A stretch of 64,000 nt of DNA, taken from Pseudarthrobacter sp. NamE2 (GTDB taxonomy: Bacteria > Actinomycetota > Actinomycetes > Actinomycetales > Micrococcaceae). The stretch's first letter is position 1; each line of letters starts with the position of its first letter. Positions 49,533-58,163 of the stretch are shown piece by piece. The notes beneath the pieces are model-generated. The model was not told where the DNA came from, made no database searches, and worked only from the letters and a program-made list of their open reading frames with translations. The position numbers and the translations under genes were made by a program. The DNA lies in contig NZ_VAHN01000001.1 in assembly GCF_005796205.1 (NCBI RefSeq), forward strand, positions 248,001 to 312,000, written 5' to 3'.

Positions 49533-50438
49533 ATGAATAGCTTCGAGGGAGACACTGACGCACCGGGCGCCCGGCCCGAGCGGGAACGGTTCCTGCAGCC
49601 TGTGGCTGAGGGGCAGCGCGTGACCGTGATGCTAGCCGCCTTTGAAGGCTGGAACGACGCCGGTGAAGCGGCCAGCGATTCGCTGCGTTACTTGAACAAG
49701 CTGTGGGGCGGCAAAAAGGTGGCGTCCATCGACGCCGACGAATACTACGACTTCCAGTTCACCCGGCCGACGGTCCGCCGGAACGCCGCCGGGGAACGCA
49801 AGATCAAGTGGCCGTCCACCCGGATTTACAAAGCGAGTGCACCCAACTCCAACGTGGACGTTATCTTCGTCCAAGGCACGGAACCGTCCTACAAATGGCG
49901 GGCCTACACCGCGGAGCTGCTGGTGCACGCGGAGGCGCTGAACGTTGATTACGTGGTGCTGGTTGGCGCTCTGCTCGCCGACGTGCCGCACAGCAGGCCC
50001 ATCCCGGTCAGCACCTCATCGGACGATGCCCCCCTGCGGGAACGCATGAACCTGGAAGCGTCGCAGTACGAAGGTCCCGTGGGGATCGTCGGAGTCCTGT
50101 CCGAGGTGGCGCTGCTGGCCGGAATTCCCACGGTCTCGCTCTGGGCTGCGGTGCCGCACTATGTGGCGCAGGCCCCCTCCCCCAAGGCCCAGCTGGCCTT
50201 GCTGCACCGGATCGAGGAGTTGCTCCAGGTCCCGCTGGACACGCACGAACTGGCAGAGGAAGCCGACGCCTGGGAACGGGGGGTGGACGAACTGGCCACC
50301 GAGGACCCGGAGATCGCAGCGTATGTCCGCCAGTTGGAAGAGGCCAAGGACACCGCAGACCTGCCAGAGGCCACCGGCGAGTCGATCGCACGTGAGTTCG
50401 AGCGCTACCTCAAGCGGCGGGGACAGGACCGGCCCTGA
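49533..50438 (+). CDS. PAC2 family (proteasome assembly chaperone-like) protein
   Basis: A 301-residue protein with the PAC2 fold: MLAAFEGWNDAGEAASDSLRYL near residue 33, VIFVQGTEPSYKWRAYT near 107, YVVLVGALLADVPHSRP, and the Gly/Ile segment EGPVGIVGVLSEVALLAGIPTVSLW near 180. The fold is shared with eukaryotic proteasome chaperones. In actinobacteria its role is unproven, but it lies only about 2 kb from trmI and the proteasome genes. A coiled acidic tail (245-300) ends the protein. Confidence 0.88.
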   Translation: MNSFEGDTDAPGARPERERFLQPVAEGQRVTVMLAAFEGWNDAGEAASDSLRYLNKLWGGKKVASIDADEYYDFQFTRPTVRRNAAGERKIKWPSTRIYKASAPNSNVDVIFVQGTEPSYKWRAYTAELLVHAEALNVDYVVLVGALLADVPHSRPIPVSTSSDDAPLRERMNLEASQYEGPVGIVGVLSEVALLAGIPTVSLWAAVPHYVAQAPSPKAQLALLHRIEELLQVPLDTHELAEEADAWERGVDELATEDPEIAAYVRQLEEAKDTADLPEATGESIAREFERYLKRRGQDRP

Positions 50439-50447
50439 CGTAGACAG

Positions 50448-50490
50448 AAGAGGGCCTGGCCGGGATGGATCCCGGCCAGGCCCTCTTTTG
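50448..50490. terminator. Terminator between PAC2 gene and mshC
   Basis: Eighteen-base arms (50448-50465 with 50470-50487), four-base loop, then T-run. It serves the forward PAC2 gene and the convergent mshC. Confidence 0.88.
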
Positions 50491-50512
50491 TTAAGCCGCC
50501 GAAAGAAAAACT

Positions 50513-51790
50513 CTAGAGACGGATGCCCAGGAGGGCGTCCACCGCGTCCTTTACCAGGGCCCGGTCAGACGCGCTGGCGGCAGCACCGCCGTCGTTCGCT
50601 GACCGTGCCCACCGCGACACTGCGGCGACGGCCGCCGGAGCGTCGAGGTCGGCCGCCAGCGCGGCGCGCATCTCCTCGACCAGCGGCCCTGCGGAGTGCT
50701 CCGGAGCGTGCCCAAGCGCCCGGCGCCAGGAGGCGAGGTCTGCCTTGGCCGCTGCAAACCCTTCATCTGTCCAGGACCAGTCCGAGCGGTAGTGGTGGGC
50801 AAGGATGGCCAGCCGAATGGCCGCGGGGTCCTCCCCTGCTGCCCGCAGTTTGGAAACCAGCACCAGGTTCCCCTTGGACTTGCTCATCTTTTCGCCGTGC
50901 AGGCCCACCATGCCCGCATGGGCAAAGTGCCTGGCCAGCGGAACCCCGGCGAGCGAGTAGGCGTGCCCGGCACCCATTTCGTGGTGCGGAAAGATCAGGT
51001 CTGAGCCGCCGCCCTGGACCGTGAAGGGCGATGGCAGGTACTTCTGCGCAATAACGGTGCATTCGATGTGCCAGCCCGGCCGGCCGTCGCCGAGGCTGCC
51101 GCCAGGCCAGCTCGGCTCACCCTCCCGCGCCACCCGCCACAGCAGCGGATCCAGCGCCTGGCGCTTGCCCGGCCGTCCCGGATCCCCGCCGCGTTCGGCA
51201 AAAAGTTCCAGCATCTCGCTTTCCGACAGCCCGGAGATGCTTCCGAGGGACCATGCACCCGGTGCCACTGACTGCTTGCCCGCCGCTTCGACGTCGTAAT
51301 AGACATCCCCGTCCGGCTCTCCGTTGCTGCCCGCCACCTTGTACGCCAGCCCGAGGCTGACCAGGCGCTCCACCTCGGGAACGATCAGGCCGATGGATTC
51401 CACGGCGCCGATGTAGTGGTCCGGGGAGAGGACGTTGAGGGCCTCCATGTCCGTCTGGAACAGCTCAACCTGGCTCGCAGCGAGCTCCTGCCAGTCCACG
51501 CCGGTGGCGGTTGCGCGTTCCAGCAGCGGATCGTCCACGTCCGTGACGTTCTGGACGTACGAAACGTCCTTACCGGCGTCGCGCCAGGCCCGGTTCAGTA
51601 CATCGAACGCCACATAGCTGGCGGCGTGTCCCATGTGGGTGGCGTCGTACGGAGTGATGCCGCAGACGTACATGGACGGCCGGGTTTCAGGCTCTAATTC
51701 CACCTCGCGGCCCGCTGCGGTGTCGAACAGCCGGATGGCAGGCATGCTTCCGGGCAGGGCAGGAACGGGGCGGGAAGACCAGGATTTCAC
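50513..51790 (-). CDS. mshC: Cysteine:GlcN-Ins ligase MshC (mycothiol synthesis)
   Basis: MshC joins L-cysteine to GlcN-inositol with ATP in the penultimate step of mycothiol synthesis. The 425-residue protein resembles cysteinyl-tRNA synthetase but lacks its anticodon domain. The zinc-binding start is [16 protein letters not shown] (HIGH-like), with WHIECTV and the class I KMSKSKGN. Mycothiol is the actinobacterial thiol buffer, consistent with the SigR-type promoter at rbpA. uppP follows 15 bases upstream. Confidence 0.95.
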   Translation of the reverse strand: MKSWSSRPVPALPGSMPAIRLFDTAAGREVELEPETRPSMYVCGITPYDATHMGHAASYVAFDVLNRAWRDAGKDVSYVQNVTDVDDPLLERATATGVDWQELAASQVELFQTDMEALNVLSPDHYIGAVESIGLIVPEVERLVSLGLAYKVAGSNGEPDGDVYYDVEAAGKQSVAPGAWSLGSISGLSESEMLELFAERGGDPGRPGKRQALDPLLWRVAREGEPSWPGGSLGDGRPGWHIECTVIAQKYLPSPFTVQGGGSDLIFPHHEMGAGHAYSLAGVPLARHFAHAGMVGLHGEKMSKSKGNLVLVSKLRAAGEDPAAIRLAILAHHYRSDWSWTDEGFAAAKADLASWRRALGHAPEHSAGPLVEEMRAALAADLDAPAAVAAVSRWARSANDGGAAASASDRALVKDAVDALLGIRL

Positions 51791-51805
51791 AGACCAAGCC
51801 TAGTG

Positions 51806-52639
51806 CTAGGCGCTGATGACGCCGAAACCAAGGAGCAGGTACAGCGCCAAGCCGAGGAAAATCCGGTACCACACGAACAGGCGGTAGCTGCGGGTGGACA
51901 CAAACTTCAGGAACCAGCCGATGATGATGTAGCCCACCACAAAGGCGATGGCCGTGGCCAGGGCGGTCTCGGGCAGGCCATAAGGGCCCGTGATGCCTTC
52001 CTTGGATACTACTTTGTAAAGCTGGTAGAACCCGCTGCCGAACACGGCCGGGATGGCCAGCAGGAAGGAATACCGGGCAGCCGCCTCCCGGGTGTACCCC
52101 ATCAGGAGGCCGGCGGTGATGGTGCCGCCGGACCGGGACACACCGGGGATCAGGGCCATGGCCTGGGCGAAACCGTACAGGACGCCGTGCTTGTAGGTCA
52201 GCCGGCTGAGGTCGCGCTCCTGCCTGCCGACAGCGTCCGCGACTGCAAGGAGCAGGCCGAAAACGATGAGCATGGTGGCCACGATCCACATGCTCCGGAG
52301 AACTGACTCAATCTGGTCCTGGAAAAGGAGGCCCAGCACGATGATCGGCAGGCTGCCAAGGATCACCAGCCAGCCCATCCGCGCGTCGGGATCCTGCCGC
52401 GGCACTTTCCCCGCCAGGGACCCGGTCCAGGCCTTCACGATCCGGACGATGTCCCGCCAGAAGTAGACCAGGACGGCGGTCTCGGTACCCAGTTGGGTGA
52501 TGGCGGTGAAAGCTGCTCCCGGATCCTCGGCATTGGGCAGGAACTGCCCAAGGATGCGCAGGTGTGCGCTTGAAGAAATGGGTAGAAATTCGGTCAGTCC
52601 CTGCACAAGGCCCAGCAGGGCCGCCTCAAACCAGTTCAC
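51806..52639 (-). CDS. uppP: Undecaprenyl-diphosphatase
   Basis: UppP recycles undecaprenyl diphosphate to the monophosphate carrier used in wall synthesis. The 277-residue integral membrane protein has about eight helices and the two catalytic segments [14 protein letters not shown] near residue 15 and [15 protein letters not shown] near 165. Its GTG start is 52 bases from the divergent aldo/keto reductase start. It pairs functionally with uppS at 3373. Confidence 0.96.
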   Translation of the reverse strand: MNWFEAALLGLVQGLTEFLPISSSAHLRILGQFLPNAEDPGAAFTAITQLGTETAVLVYFWRDIVRIVKAWTGSLAGKVPRQDPDARMGWLVILGSLPIIVLGLLFQDQIESVLRSMWIVATMLIVFGLLLAVADAVGRQERDLSRLTYKHGVLYGFAQAMALIPGVSRSGGTITAGLLMGYTREAAARYSFLLAIPAVFGSGFYQLYKVVSKEGITGPYGLPETALATAIAFVVGYIIIGWFLKFVSTRSYRLFVWYRIFLGLALYLLLGFGVISA

Positions 52640-52691
52640 GCTAAGACCCTACGGCATGGGTACTGGTGGTTCTGGCCGTAAGCTTGCTGCT

Positions 52692-53624
52692 ATGCAGCAG
52701 CGTTACGTTGGCAACAGTGGATTGCGTGTTTCGGCCCTCTCGCTTGGCACTATGCACTGGGCCGGCGAAACGGACGAACAGGACGCCTCCGAGCTGCTGC
52801 GCACATTCCTCGATGCCGGCGGACGGCATGTGGACACGGCTGCTTCCTACTCGGATGGACGGGCCGAGGCCATGCTGGGCGCGCTGCTCGGCGACGTGGT
52901 GGCGCGCACCGAGGTGACTATTTCCACTAAGGCGGGAATGACGACGCCGGACGGGCGGCGCGCCGTCGACACGTCACGCAACGCGATGCTCACCGGCCTG
53001 GAGGGGAGCCTGGCGAGGCTGGGCACAGATTATGTGGACATCTGGTTTGCGCAGGCCTGGGACGGGAACGTCCCTCTCGACGAAACGCTTTCAGCCCTGG
53101 AATTCGCCGTCCGTACGGGCAGGGCGCGGTACGCGGGGATATCGAACTTTAACGGCTGGCAGACCGCCAAGGCGGCAGCAGTTGCGGGTTTTCCGCTGGT
53201 AGCTGCGCAGGCTGAGTATTCCTTCCTGCAGCGCAGGCCGGAAGCTGAACTTATTCCCGCGGTGGAGGACGCCGGCATGGGGCTGATGGCTTGGGCGCCC
53301 CTGGGCCGGGGTGTGCTGACGGGCAAGTACAGGGGCAGCATTCCCGCCGGGTCCCGGGGTGGGAGTTCGTCCGGGGCTGCCTACGTGGAGCAATACCTGG
53401 ACGAAAAGCCGTCCCGGACCGTCGAGGCTGTGTGCATGGCGGCAAAGGGCCTGGGCCGGACCCCGCACGATGTGGCGCTTAGTTGGCTGGTTTCTCAGCA
53501 CGGGGTGGCAACCGCAATTGTGGGTCCGCGCACACCCGTGCAGCTGAAGGAAATCCTGGAAGCCCAACTGACGCCGCTTCCGCCTGAAATTGCCCTTGCC
53601 CTGGAGGACGTGTCCGCGGCGTAG
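52692..53624 (+). CDS. Aldo/keto reductase
   Basis: A 310-residue TIM-barrel oxidoreductase using NADPH. It shows GTMHWAG near residue 20, VDTAASYSDGRAEAMLG with Asp-Tyr of the active site, STKAGM with Lys, and the NADPH segment SNFNGWQTAKAAAV. The C-terminal AIVGPRTPVQLKEIL closes the cofactor site. ATG 52692 follows TAAGCT by seven bases, consistent with leaderless transcription. The physiological substrate is unknown. Confidence 0.9.
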   Translation: MQQRYVGNSGLRVSALSLGTMHWAGETDEQDASELLRTFLDAGGRHVDTAASYSDGRAEAMLGALLGDVVARTEVTISTKAGMTTPDGRRAVDTSRNAMLTGLEGSLARLGTDYVDIWFAQAWDGNVPLDETLSALEFAVRTGRARYAGISNFNGWQTAKAAAVAGFPLVAAQAEYSFLQRRPEAELIPAVEDAGMGLMAWAPLGRGVLTGKYRGSIPAGSRGGSSSGAAYVEQYLDEKPSRTVEAVCMAAKGLGRTPHDVALSWLVSQHGVATAIVGPRTPVQLKEILEAQLTPLPPEIALALEDVSAA

Positions 53625-53645
53625 GTTCCGTTGTGACCGGTGGCG

Positions 53646-53909
53646 CTATTCCTCGACGATTTCGAGGTCCTCGTCGTCCACGTCGCTTTCTTCGTCCTCT
53701 TCGTCCTCGTCGTCAAAGACCTGCAGCGGGGTTACCTCGTTGTAGGCCTCGTACAGGGCGTCCTCGTAAACCTCGAACGCGTCTGCCACTGCAAAAAACG
53801 CCGCCTCCACGGATGGGTCACCATCTCCGCGGCGGTTTGATGCTGCTATAAGGTGTTCTTCCAAAGCGGTGGTCAGGGACGAAAGCGCGACACGCGGATC
53901 GATGCTCAT
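53646..53909 (-). CDS. Small acidic conserved protein
   Basis: An 87-residue protein. The first 60 residues (SIDPRVALSSLTTALEEHL, then PSVEAAFFAVADAFEVYEDALYEAYNEV) form helices, and the last 25 are almost all Asp/Glu (DDEDEEDEESDVDDEDLEIVEE). I recall homologues in Micrococcaceae annotated only as hypothetical. The polyacidic tail suggests interaction with basic partners. No function assigned. Confidence 0.7.
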   Translation of the reverse strand: MSIDPRVALSSLTTALEEHLIAASNRRGDGDPSVEAAFFAVADAFEVYEDALYEAYNEVTPLQVFDDEDEEDEESDVDDEDLEIVEE

Positions 53910-53948
53910 GACTTCACGTTAGCCGGAAAAGGACGAAAATGGAGAGCA

Positions 53949-54182
53949 ATGAAGGAACAATTTCTCACCAGCTCGGTCCAGCGGGAACGGGATTATTTAA
54001 GGCAGTACGAGTACCTCGTGCTGACGGTGAGCCCCAACGATTCCCTGCATGAAGCCCGGCGCCGGCTGGTGGAACATTCCGAGTACGGCAAGTGGGAACT
54101 GGAGCGCAGCCGACTTTATGTGGGCGGGGGCCGGCGTTTCTGGCTCCGTCGCAAGGTGATGCAGGTCCAGCGGACCGTCTAG
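53949..54182 (+). CDS. DUF5703 family protein
   Basis: A 77-residue actinobacterial protein (MKEQFLTSSVQRERDYLRQYEYLVLTVSPNDSLHEAR start) of the DUF5703 family, function unknown. GGAGAGC lies close before ATG 53949. It is divergent from the acidic small protein with 39 bases between starts. The last codons lie inside the first copy of an imperfect 20-base tandem repeat. Confidence 0.75.
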   Translation: MKEQFLTSSVQRERDYLRQYEYLVLTVSPNDSLHEARRRLVEHSEYGKWELERSRLYVGGGRRFWLRRKVMQVQRTV

Positions 54183-54210
54183 GAGATGTCGGTCCAGCGG
54201 ACCGTTTAGG
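54164..54210. repeat. Imperfect tandem direct repeat at DUF5703/ACAD junction
   Basis: GGTCCAGCGGACCGTCTAGG (54164-54183) recurs with one change at 54191-54210. The first copy carries the DUF5703 stop; the second carries the convergent ACAD stop. Each copy contains a small palindrome GGTCC-AGC-GGACC. Confidence 0.8.
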
Positions 54211-55366
54211 TCTCGAGCGGTCCCAGCCAGGCGTTCGCGACCGTGTTGTGCGCGGACTCGTCGTCGGACGGGTGGAACATTCCGGCGAGCACATCCCGGT
54301 AGAGCCGCTCGAGTTCCGAGCCGCGGAAGTAGCTGGATCCGCCGCTGACGCGGATGGCGAGATCCACCACCCGGCGCGCCGTTTCCGTGGCGTTGACCTT
54401 GAGTCCCACAAATTTTGGAAACCACTGGCCGCCGTGGTCCGCGAGGGCGTCAACGTCGGCGGCAACAAGCTTCAACTGAGGGTAGAGGTTGTCCATCGCC
54501 ATGGCGGCCTCGGCAACCTTCCAGCGGATGTCAGGGTCCTGTGCGTAGCTGCGTCCGCCGTTCTTGAACGAGTTGCGGCTCTTGGCGGTTTCCACGCCTA
54601 TCGCCAGGGCGCGCTCCCCCAGGCCTGTGTAAACCGCGGCGAGCAGCGTTTCGAAGCACGCAAAGATGGCAAAGATCAGCGGGTCGGCGCCCGGTCCCAC
54701 TGGCAGCTTGCGGAAGATGCGGTCGGCCGGAACCTGCACCTCTTCGAGGACCGTGGTGGCGGACTGGCTTGCCCGCATGCCGAGGGTGTCCCAGTCGTCC
54801 AGGATGCGGTAGCCGCCTGTTGCCCGGGTGATGAAACCATGCACCAGTTCACCATTGCCGTCCCGGGCATCCGGGTCCTTTCCGAAGATGCCCAGGCGCG
54901 TCCAAACCGGGGAAAGGCTGGTGAAGATCTTGGTGCCGGTGAAGGTGTATCCGCCGTCGGGCAAAGGCACGGCGGTGGTGCGGGAGTCAAACAGTACAGC
55001 GTCGTTGCCCGCTTCAGAATTGCCGAACGCGAAGATTTCTCCCCCGGCCGCTTCCTTGAGCACAAAGTCCAGTGAGTCGTCGCCGCGGGCTTTCAGGACG
55101 TGGGCGACGCCGGTCCATACCAGGTGCATGTTGACGGCCAAGGCAGTGGCCGGGGCGGCCGTTGCCAGCCTCCGCTGGCACTGCGCCGCCGCTTCGAGGC
55201 CAAAGCCCATGCCGCCGTCGGACGCCGGGACAAACAACTTGAGGTAACCGGCCTCCGTCAACTCCTCCAGATCCTCGTGGAAGAAGGAGTTGTCCCGGTC
55301 GTAGCCGGCAGCGCGGCTGCGGATCCGTTCCAGCAGCGCGTCCGGCAGGACGTCGTCGGGGGTCAT
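54206..55366 (-). CDS. Acyl-CoA dehydrogenase family flavoprotein
   Basis: A 386-residue acyl-CoA dehydrogenase-fold flavoprotein. It has N-terminal helices, the flavin-binding segment AFGNSEAG and GTKIFTSLSP, and a C-terminal helical domain (AARVVDLAIRVSGGSSYFRGSELERLYRDV-like) containing arginine contacts. The C-terminus has RVVDLAIRVSGGSSYFRG rather than the canonical catalytic Glu in a GY/GRGxE context. It may therefore be a DszC-like monooxygenase or other variant. Substrate is unknown. Confidence 0.8.
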   Translation of the reverse strand: MTPDDVLPDALLERIRSRAAGYDRDNSFFHEDLEELTEAGYLKLFVPASDGGMGFGLEAAAQCQRRLATAAPATALAVNMHLVWTGVAHVLKARGDDSLDFVLKEAAGGEIFAFGNSEAGNDAVLFDSRTTAVPLPDGGYTFTGTKIFTSLSPVWTRLGIFGKDPDARDGNGELVHGFITRATGGYRILDDWDTLGMRASQSATTVLEEVQVPADRIFRKLPVGPGADPLIFAIFACFETLLAAVYTGLGERALAIGVETAKSRNSFKNGGRSYAQDPDIRWKVAEAAMAMDNLYPQLKLVAADVDALADHGGQWFPKFVGLKVNATETARRVVDLAIRVSGGSSYFRGSELERLYRDVLAGMFHPSDDESAHNTVANAWLGPLET

Positions 55367-55377
55367 GGGCGTTCCGG

Positions 55378-56682
55378 TCAGTAGTTGGTGAGCAGGGTGT
55401 TCAGGACCCGGGCACCGAATTTGAGGGAGTCGGCGGGAACGCGCTCATCGACGCCGTGGAACATGCCGGTGAAGTCGAGGTCGTCCGGCAGCATCAGGGG
55501 TGCGAAACCGTAGCCGGTGATGCCCAGCCGGCTAAGGGACTTGTTGTCCGTCCCGCCCGAGAGCGTGTAGGGCAGGACCCGGGCGCCGGGGTCTTCCTTG
55601 TGGAGGGCGTCGATCATGGAGTCCACCAGGTTGCCGGCGAACGGCACCTCGAGGGAAACGTCCTTATGCACGTAGCTCACGTTCACGCCGGTTCCGGCGA
55701 GTTCCCGGACGATTTCCAGGACGTGTTGCTCCTGGCCGGGGAGGGTACGGCAGTCGACCAGGGCCTCGGCGGATTCGGGGATCACGTTGTGCTTGTATCC
55801 GCCCTTGAGCAGGGTGGGGTTGGTGGTGTTCTGCAGGGTGGCGCCAACGAAACGCGATACAGTGCCCAGCTGGTCCAGCAGGCGGTCCGGGTTGTCGGCG
55901 TCGAACTCGATTCCCGTGAGTTCCGTCACGCCGTCCAGGAACTGGCGGGTGGTGGGCGTCAGTTCGATGGGCCACTTGTATTCGCCGATGCGTGTGACCG
56001 CCGCAGCGAGCCGCGTGATCGCGTTGTCGGTGCTGATCTGGGAGCCGTGGCCTGCCCGGCCGTGCGCCACGAGCCGGAGCCAGGAGATGCCCTTTTCTGC
56101 GGTCTGCAGGAGGTAGGTGCGCTGCCCGCCGATAGTGGCGGAGAAGCCACCCACCTCGGAGATGGCCTCGGTGGCGCCTTCGAAGAGTTCGGGCCGCTTG
56201 TCGACGGCGTAGCGGGCCCCCAGGGCGCCGCCGGCTTCCTCGTCGGCGAAGAAGGCGAAAATGATGTCCCGCTTGGGCTTTGTCCCCGACCGGGCGAAGC
56301 TGCGCAGGACGGCCAGGATCATGGCGTCCATGTCCTTCATGTCGACGGCACCGCGGCCCCAGATGAGTCCGTCCTTCAGTTCGGCGCCGAAGGGGTCAAC
56401 GGACCACTGGTCCCGAAGGGCGGGAACCACGTCCAGGTGGCCATGGACCACCAGGGCGCTGGCGGACGGGTCTTCGCCGGCCATGCGGGTCACCACGTTT
56501 GCCCGTCCCGGTTCGGACTCGAAAATATCCGCCTCCATGCCGACTTCCTCGATCAGGCCGGCGACGTACTCTGCAGCGGCACGCTCCCCCGGGCCGGAAC
56601 CGTCGCCGTAATTCGAGGTGTCGATCCGAATGAGCTCCTGGCAGATCCGGACAACTTCATCCTCGGGCAGGACGTCAGGCAT
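55378..56682 (-). CDS. M20 family metallopeptidase
   Basis: A 434-residue peptidase/deacylase of the M20 family (ArgE/DapE/CPG2 type). Metal ligands are visible in VVHGHLDVVPA near residue 80, IWGRGAVDMKDMDA, and FAFFADEEAGGALGARYA, with His in LVAHGRAGHGSQIS and near TGMFHGVDER. Native substrate is unclear. It is a distant paralogue of the M20 dipeptidase at 7074. It lies 11 bases upstream of the flavoprotein gene and may be co-transcribed with it. Confidence 0.92.
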   Translation of the reverse strand: MPDVLPEDEVVRICQELIRIDTSNYGDGSGPGERAAAEYVAGLIEEVGMEADIFESEPGRANVVTRMAGEDPSASALVVHGHLDVVPALRDQWSVDPFGAELKDGLIWGRGAVDMKDMDAMILAVLRSFARSGTKPKRDIIFAFFADEEAGGALGARYAVDKRPELFEGATEAISEVGGFSATIGGQRTYLLQTAEKGISWLRLVAHGRAGHGSQISTDNAITRLAAAVTRIGEYKWPIELTPTTRQFLDGVTELTGIEFDADNPDRLLDQLGTVSRFVGATLQNTTNPTLLKGGYKHNVIPESAEALVDCRTLPGQEQHVLEIVRELAGTGVNVSYVHKDVSLEVPFAGNLVDSMIDALHKEDPGARVLPYTLSGGTDNKSLSRLGITGYGFAPLMLPDDLDFTGMFHGVDERVPADSLKFGARVLNTLLTNY

Positions 56683-56850
56683 GGAGGGCTCCTCGTCTGG
56701 TGATAACCGGTTGGCTCGCGCGAAATCGCTGTCCCCAGCCTACCCACATGGCCCGATTCGTTGTTCACGAGAAGTCGTGTTAGAGTTTTTCTCGCTGCTT
56801 CGGAGAGGCGCGAAACACCGAAGGGTGTGAACGGCTCCGGAATACCATCT

Positions 56851-56933
56851 GCGCGGGTGGCGGAATGGCAGACGCGCTAGCTTGAGGTGCTAGTCCTCGC
56901 AAGGGGGTGGGGGTTCAAGTCCCCCTCCGCGCA
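56851..56933 (+). tRNA. tRNA-Leu(GAG)
   Basis: The 83-base gene folds with acceptor GCGCGGG paired to TCCGCGC, anticodon stem CTAGC/GCTAG around loop TTGAGGT (anticodon GAG, reading CTC) and a T-loop TTCAAGT within GGGGGTTCAAGTCCCCC. It has a long variable arm typical of leucine tRNAs. The CCA end is not encoded. Its last 24 bases plus the next two are duplicated at 59855-59880. Confidence 0.95.
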
Positions 56934-56935
56934 CA
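56910..56935 (+). other. Left 26-base att-like direct repeat within tRNA-Leu
   Basis: GGGGTTCAAGTCCCC through CTCCGCGCACA, the tRNA 3' end, identical over 26 bases to 59855-59880. The intact tRNA is at this end, as expected for integration into a tRNA 3' end. Confidence 0.75.
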
Positions 56936-56937
56936 GG

Positions 56938-56965
56938 AAAAACCCCGGGAAACCGGGGTTTTTTT
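56938..56965 (+). terminator. Terminator after tRNA-Leu
   Basis: AAAAACCCCGG pairs with CCGGGGTTTTT around a GAAA tetraloop and runs into a T-tract, four bases after the tRNA 3' base. It lies just inside the left repeat, so the island probably supplied it. Confidence 0.85.
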
Positions 56966-57095
56966 GTGTCTCCAACCACGTGAACCACGTTTCCAACCAT
57001 GTGACGTCGGGTGGTGGTGTGGCGGCTGGCTGCTGGGTCTGCCGGCCTGGGGCCTGCTCCTGGGCCGGTGGACGCCGGAGAACCCGCTCCCTGCA

Positions 57096-57443
57096 GTGCA
57101 GGTGCTGAAGTTTCTGGGGCTGCTGCTGGGCATGACGATCTACACGCTGAACATCATTCACCCGATCCCCAGCCTAGGCCTGTTCCTGCTCCCGATCATT
57201 TCCCTGGTCCGGCTGGCCTACCCTGAGTACCGGGCCCGACCCCTACAGTCGGCCGTGGAGGTCGTTCTGGCCGTGATTGCCGTCGTGGTTGCCTTTGCCA
57301 TCCCCACGCCCGAAGGGTCATGGTCCTCGCCTTGGGTGTACGCGGGCGGTGCCGCCACAGCTGGGCTGATAATCGCCTGGTGGGCCCGGGGGGTCCCCCG
57401 CCGCTCCGTCCGGCTGCGGCTCAATAACGGCGCCGTCGTCTAG
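57096..57443 (+). CDS. Hypothetical membrane protein in tRNA-Leu island
   Basis: Open frame with three to four predicted helices (FLGLLLGMTIYTLNII, FLLPIISLVRLAY, AVEVVLAVIAVVVAFAI, VYAGGAATAGLIIAWW) and a basic end (RRSVRLRLNNGAVV). I recognise no family. The frame is open back to the tRNA, and no ribosome site clearly marks a start. GTG 57096, GTG 57102 and ATG 57132 are all possible, and the N-terminus may be truncated. Start confidence is low. Confidence 0.5.
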   Translation: MQVLKFLGLLLGMTIYTLNIIHPIPSLGLFLLPIISLVRLAYPEYRARPLQSAVEVVLAVIAVVVAFAIPTPEGSWSSPWVYAGGAATAGLIIAWWARGVPRRSVRLRLNNGAVV

Positions 57444-57483
57444 TGCTTTACCGGGCAATGGAGGCACCACATAGGATGCAGCT

Positions 57484-57810
57484 ATGAGTGGCAAACCCCG
57501 AACTGTCGAAGCTGTCCGTGACGAAATAGTTGCGGCAACTGCCGAGCTGCGCGCGGTTGCCCAATCGGAGCAGGACAAGCCGAGGACCCAAGCCGCCGAC
57601 TGGCTCGACGGACAGTTCGTCGGCATTGCAAACCGTCGGGCGCTCCGGGAGGCCGCCTCAGACGCTCTAAGTAGCCTCTACCGGGGCGGGATGGGGTCGT
57701 TCCAGGATGTCGGCACGGAGGCGTCTTCGAAGGCGGTGCGGAGACTGTACCTCGCATTGCGTCATGCGCGCTCTTGGTTTCTGCGCGACTCCAGGCCAAA
57801 CACAGATTGA
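57484..57810 (+). CDS. Hypothetical protein in tRNA-Leu island
   Basis: A 108-residue hydrophilic protein, mostly helical (VEAVRDEIVAATAELRAVAQSEQ, then ADWLDGQFVGIANRRALREAASDALSSLYRG). The Ala/Arg-rich helices resemble small proteins of actinophages and plasmids, but I recognise no family. It starts 40 bases after the membrane-protein stop, with TAGGATGCAGCT just upstream of ATG 57484 as a possible promoter or weak ribosome site. Confidence 0.55.
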   Translation: MSGKPRTVEAVRDEIVAATAELRAVAQSEQDKPRTQAADWLDGQFVGIANRRALREAASDALSSLYRGGMGSFQDVGTEASSKAVRRLYLALRHARSWFLRDSRPNTD

Positions 57811-58163
57811 AGGCCCAAAGGTAATCCAGGATTTGTGGCTCGGCGTTCATGTATGCAACCAAGGAATTGAGTTATTCAAGGCGACTGGCAGTGCAACCTC
57901 GCCTGCGCCAACGCACAGCTGGTTCGTCTGATCAGGGCGTTGCATAAACCCGGCAGCGAAGCCCCGGCTAAACTCGCCTGCATGCCGTGAAGCTACCGCG
58001 GGTGCGCGACATCTTCGACTGGAACTTCCGCGGAAGACATGACTGGAGTAGCCTCACCGCGTGAGCTACCTTCATTGCTCCATCTGCAGACACGGGAGAC
58101 TGACTTTCCGGAACAAGGACACTGGCCTTCTCCTTCTCCTGAAATTCGCTGTGGGATGACCCT
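57811..58163. other. Non-coding stretch with palindromes inside the island
   Basis: No convincing gene. It contains a perfect palindrome CTTCCGCGGAAG (58025-58036) and, 11 bases on, a hairpin with nine paired bases and one bulge (58048-58069). The segment GGCGTTGCATAAACCC (57927-57942) resembles an insertion-sequence end but has no partner I could find. It may be an intergenic control region or scar. Confidence 0.4.
58025..58069. promoter_or_regulatory. Twin palindromes upstream of the RidA gene
   Basis: CTTCCGCGGAAG is followed after 11 bases by a hairpin GTAG-C-CTCAC / GTGAG-CTAC with three-base loop. The pair lies about 95 bases before the RidA gene start and could be operators or a recombination site; no match is known to me. 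Confidence 0.35.

Noticed and set aside
57927..57942. Possible insertion-sequence end GGCGTTGCATAAACCC as proof of a transposon
   Set aside because: No transposase and no matching inverted end were found; kept only as a low-interest note.
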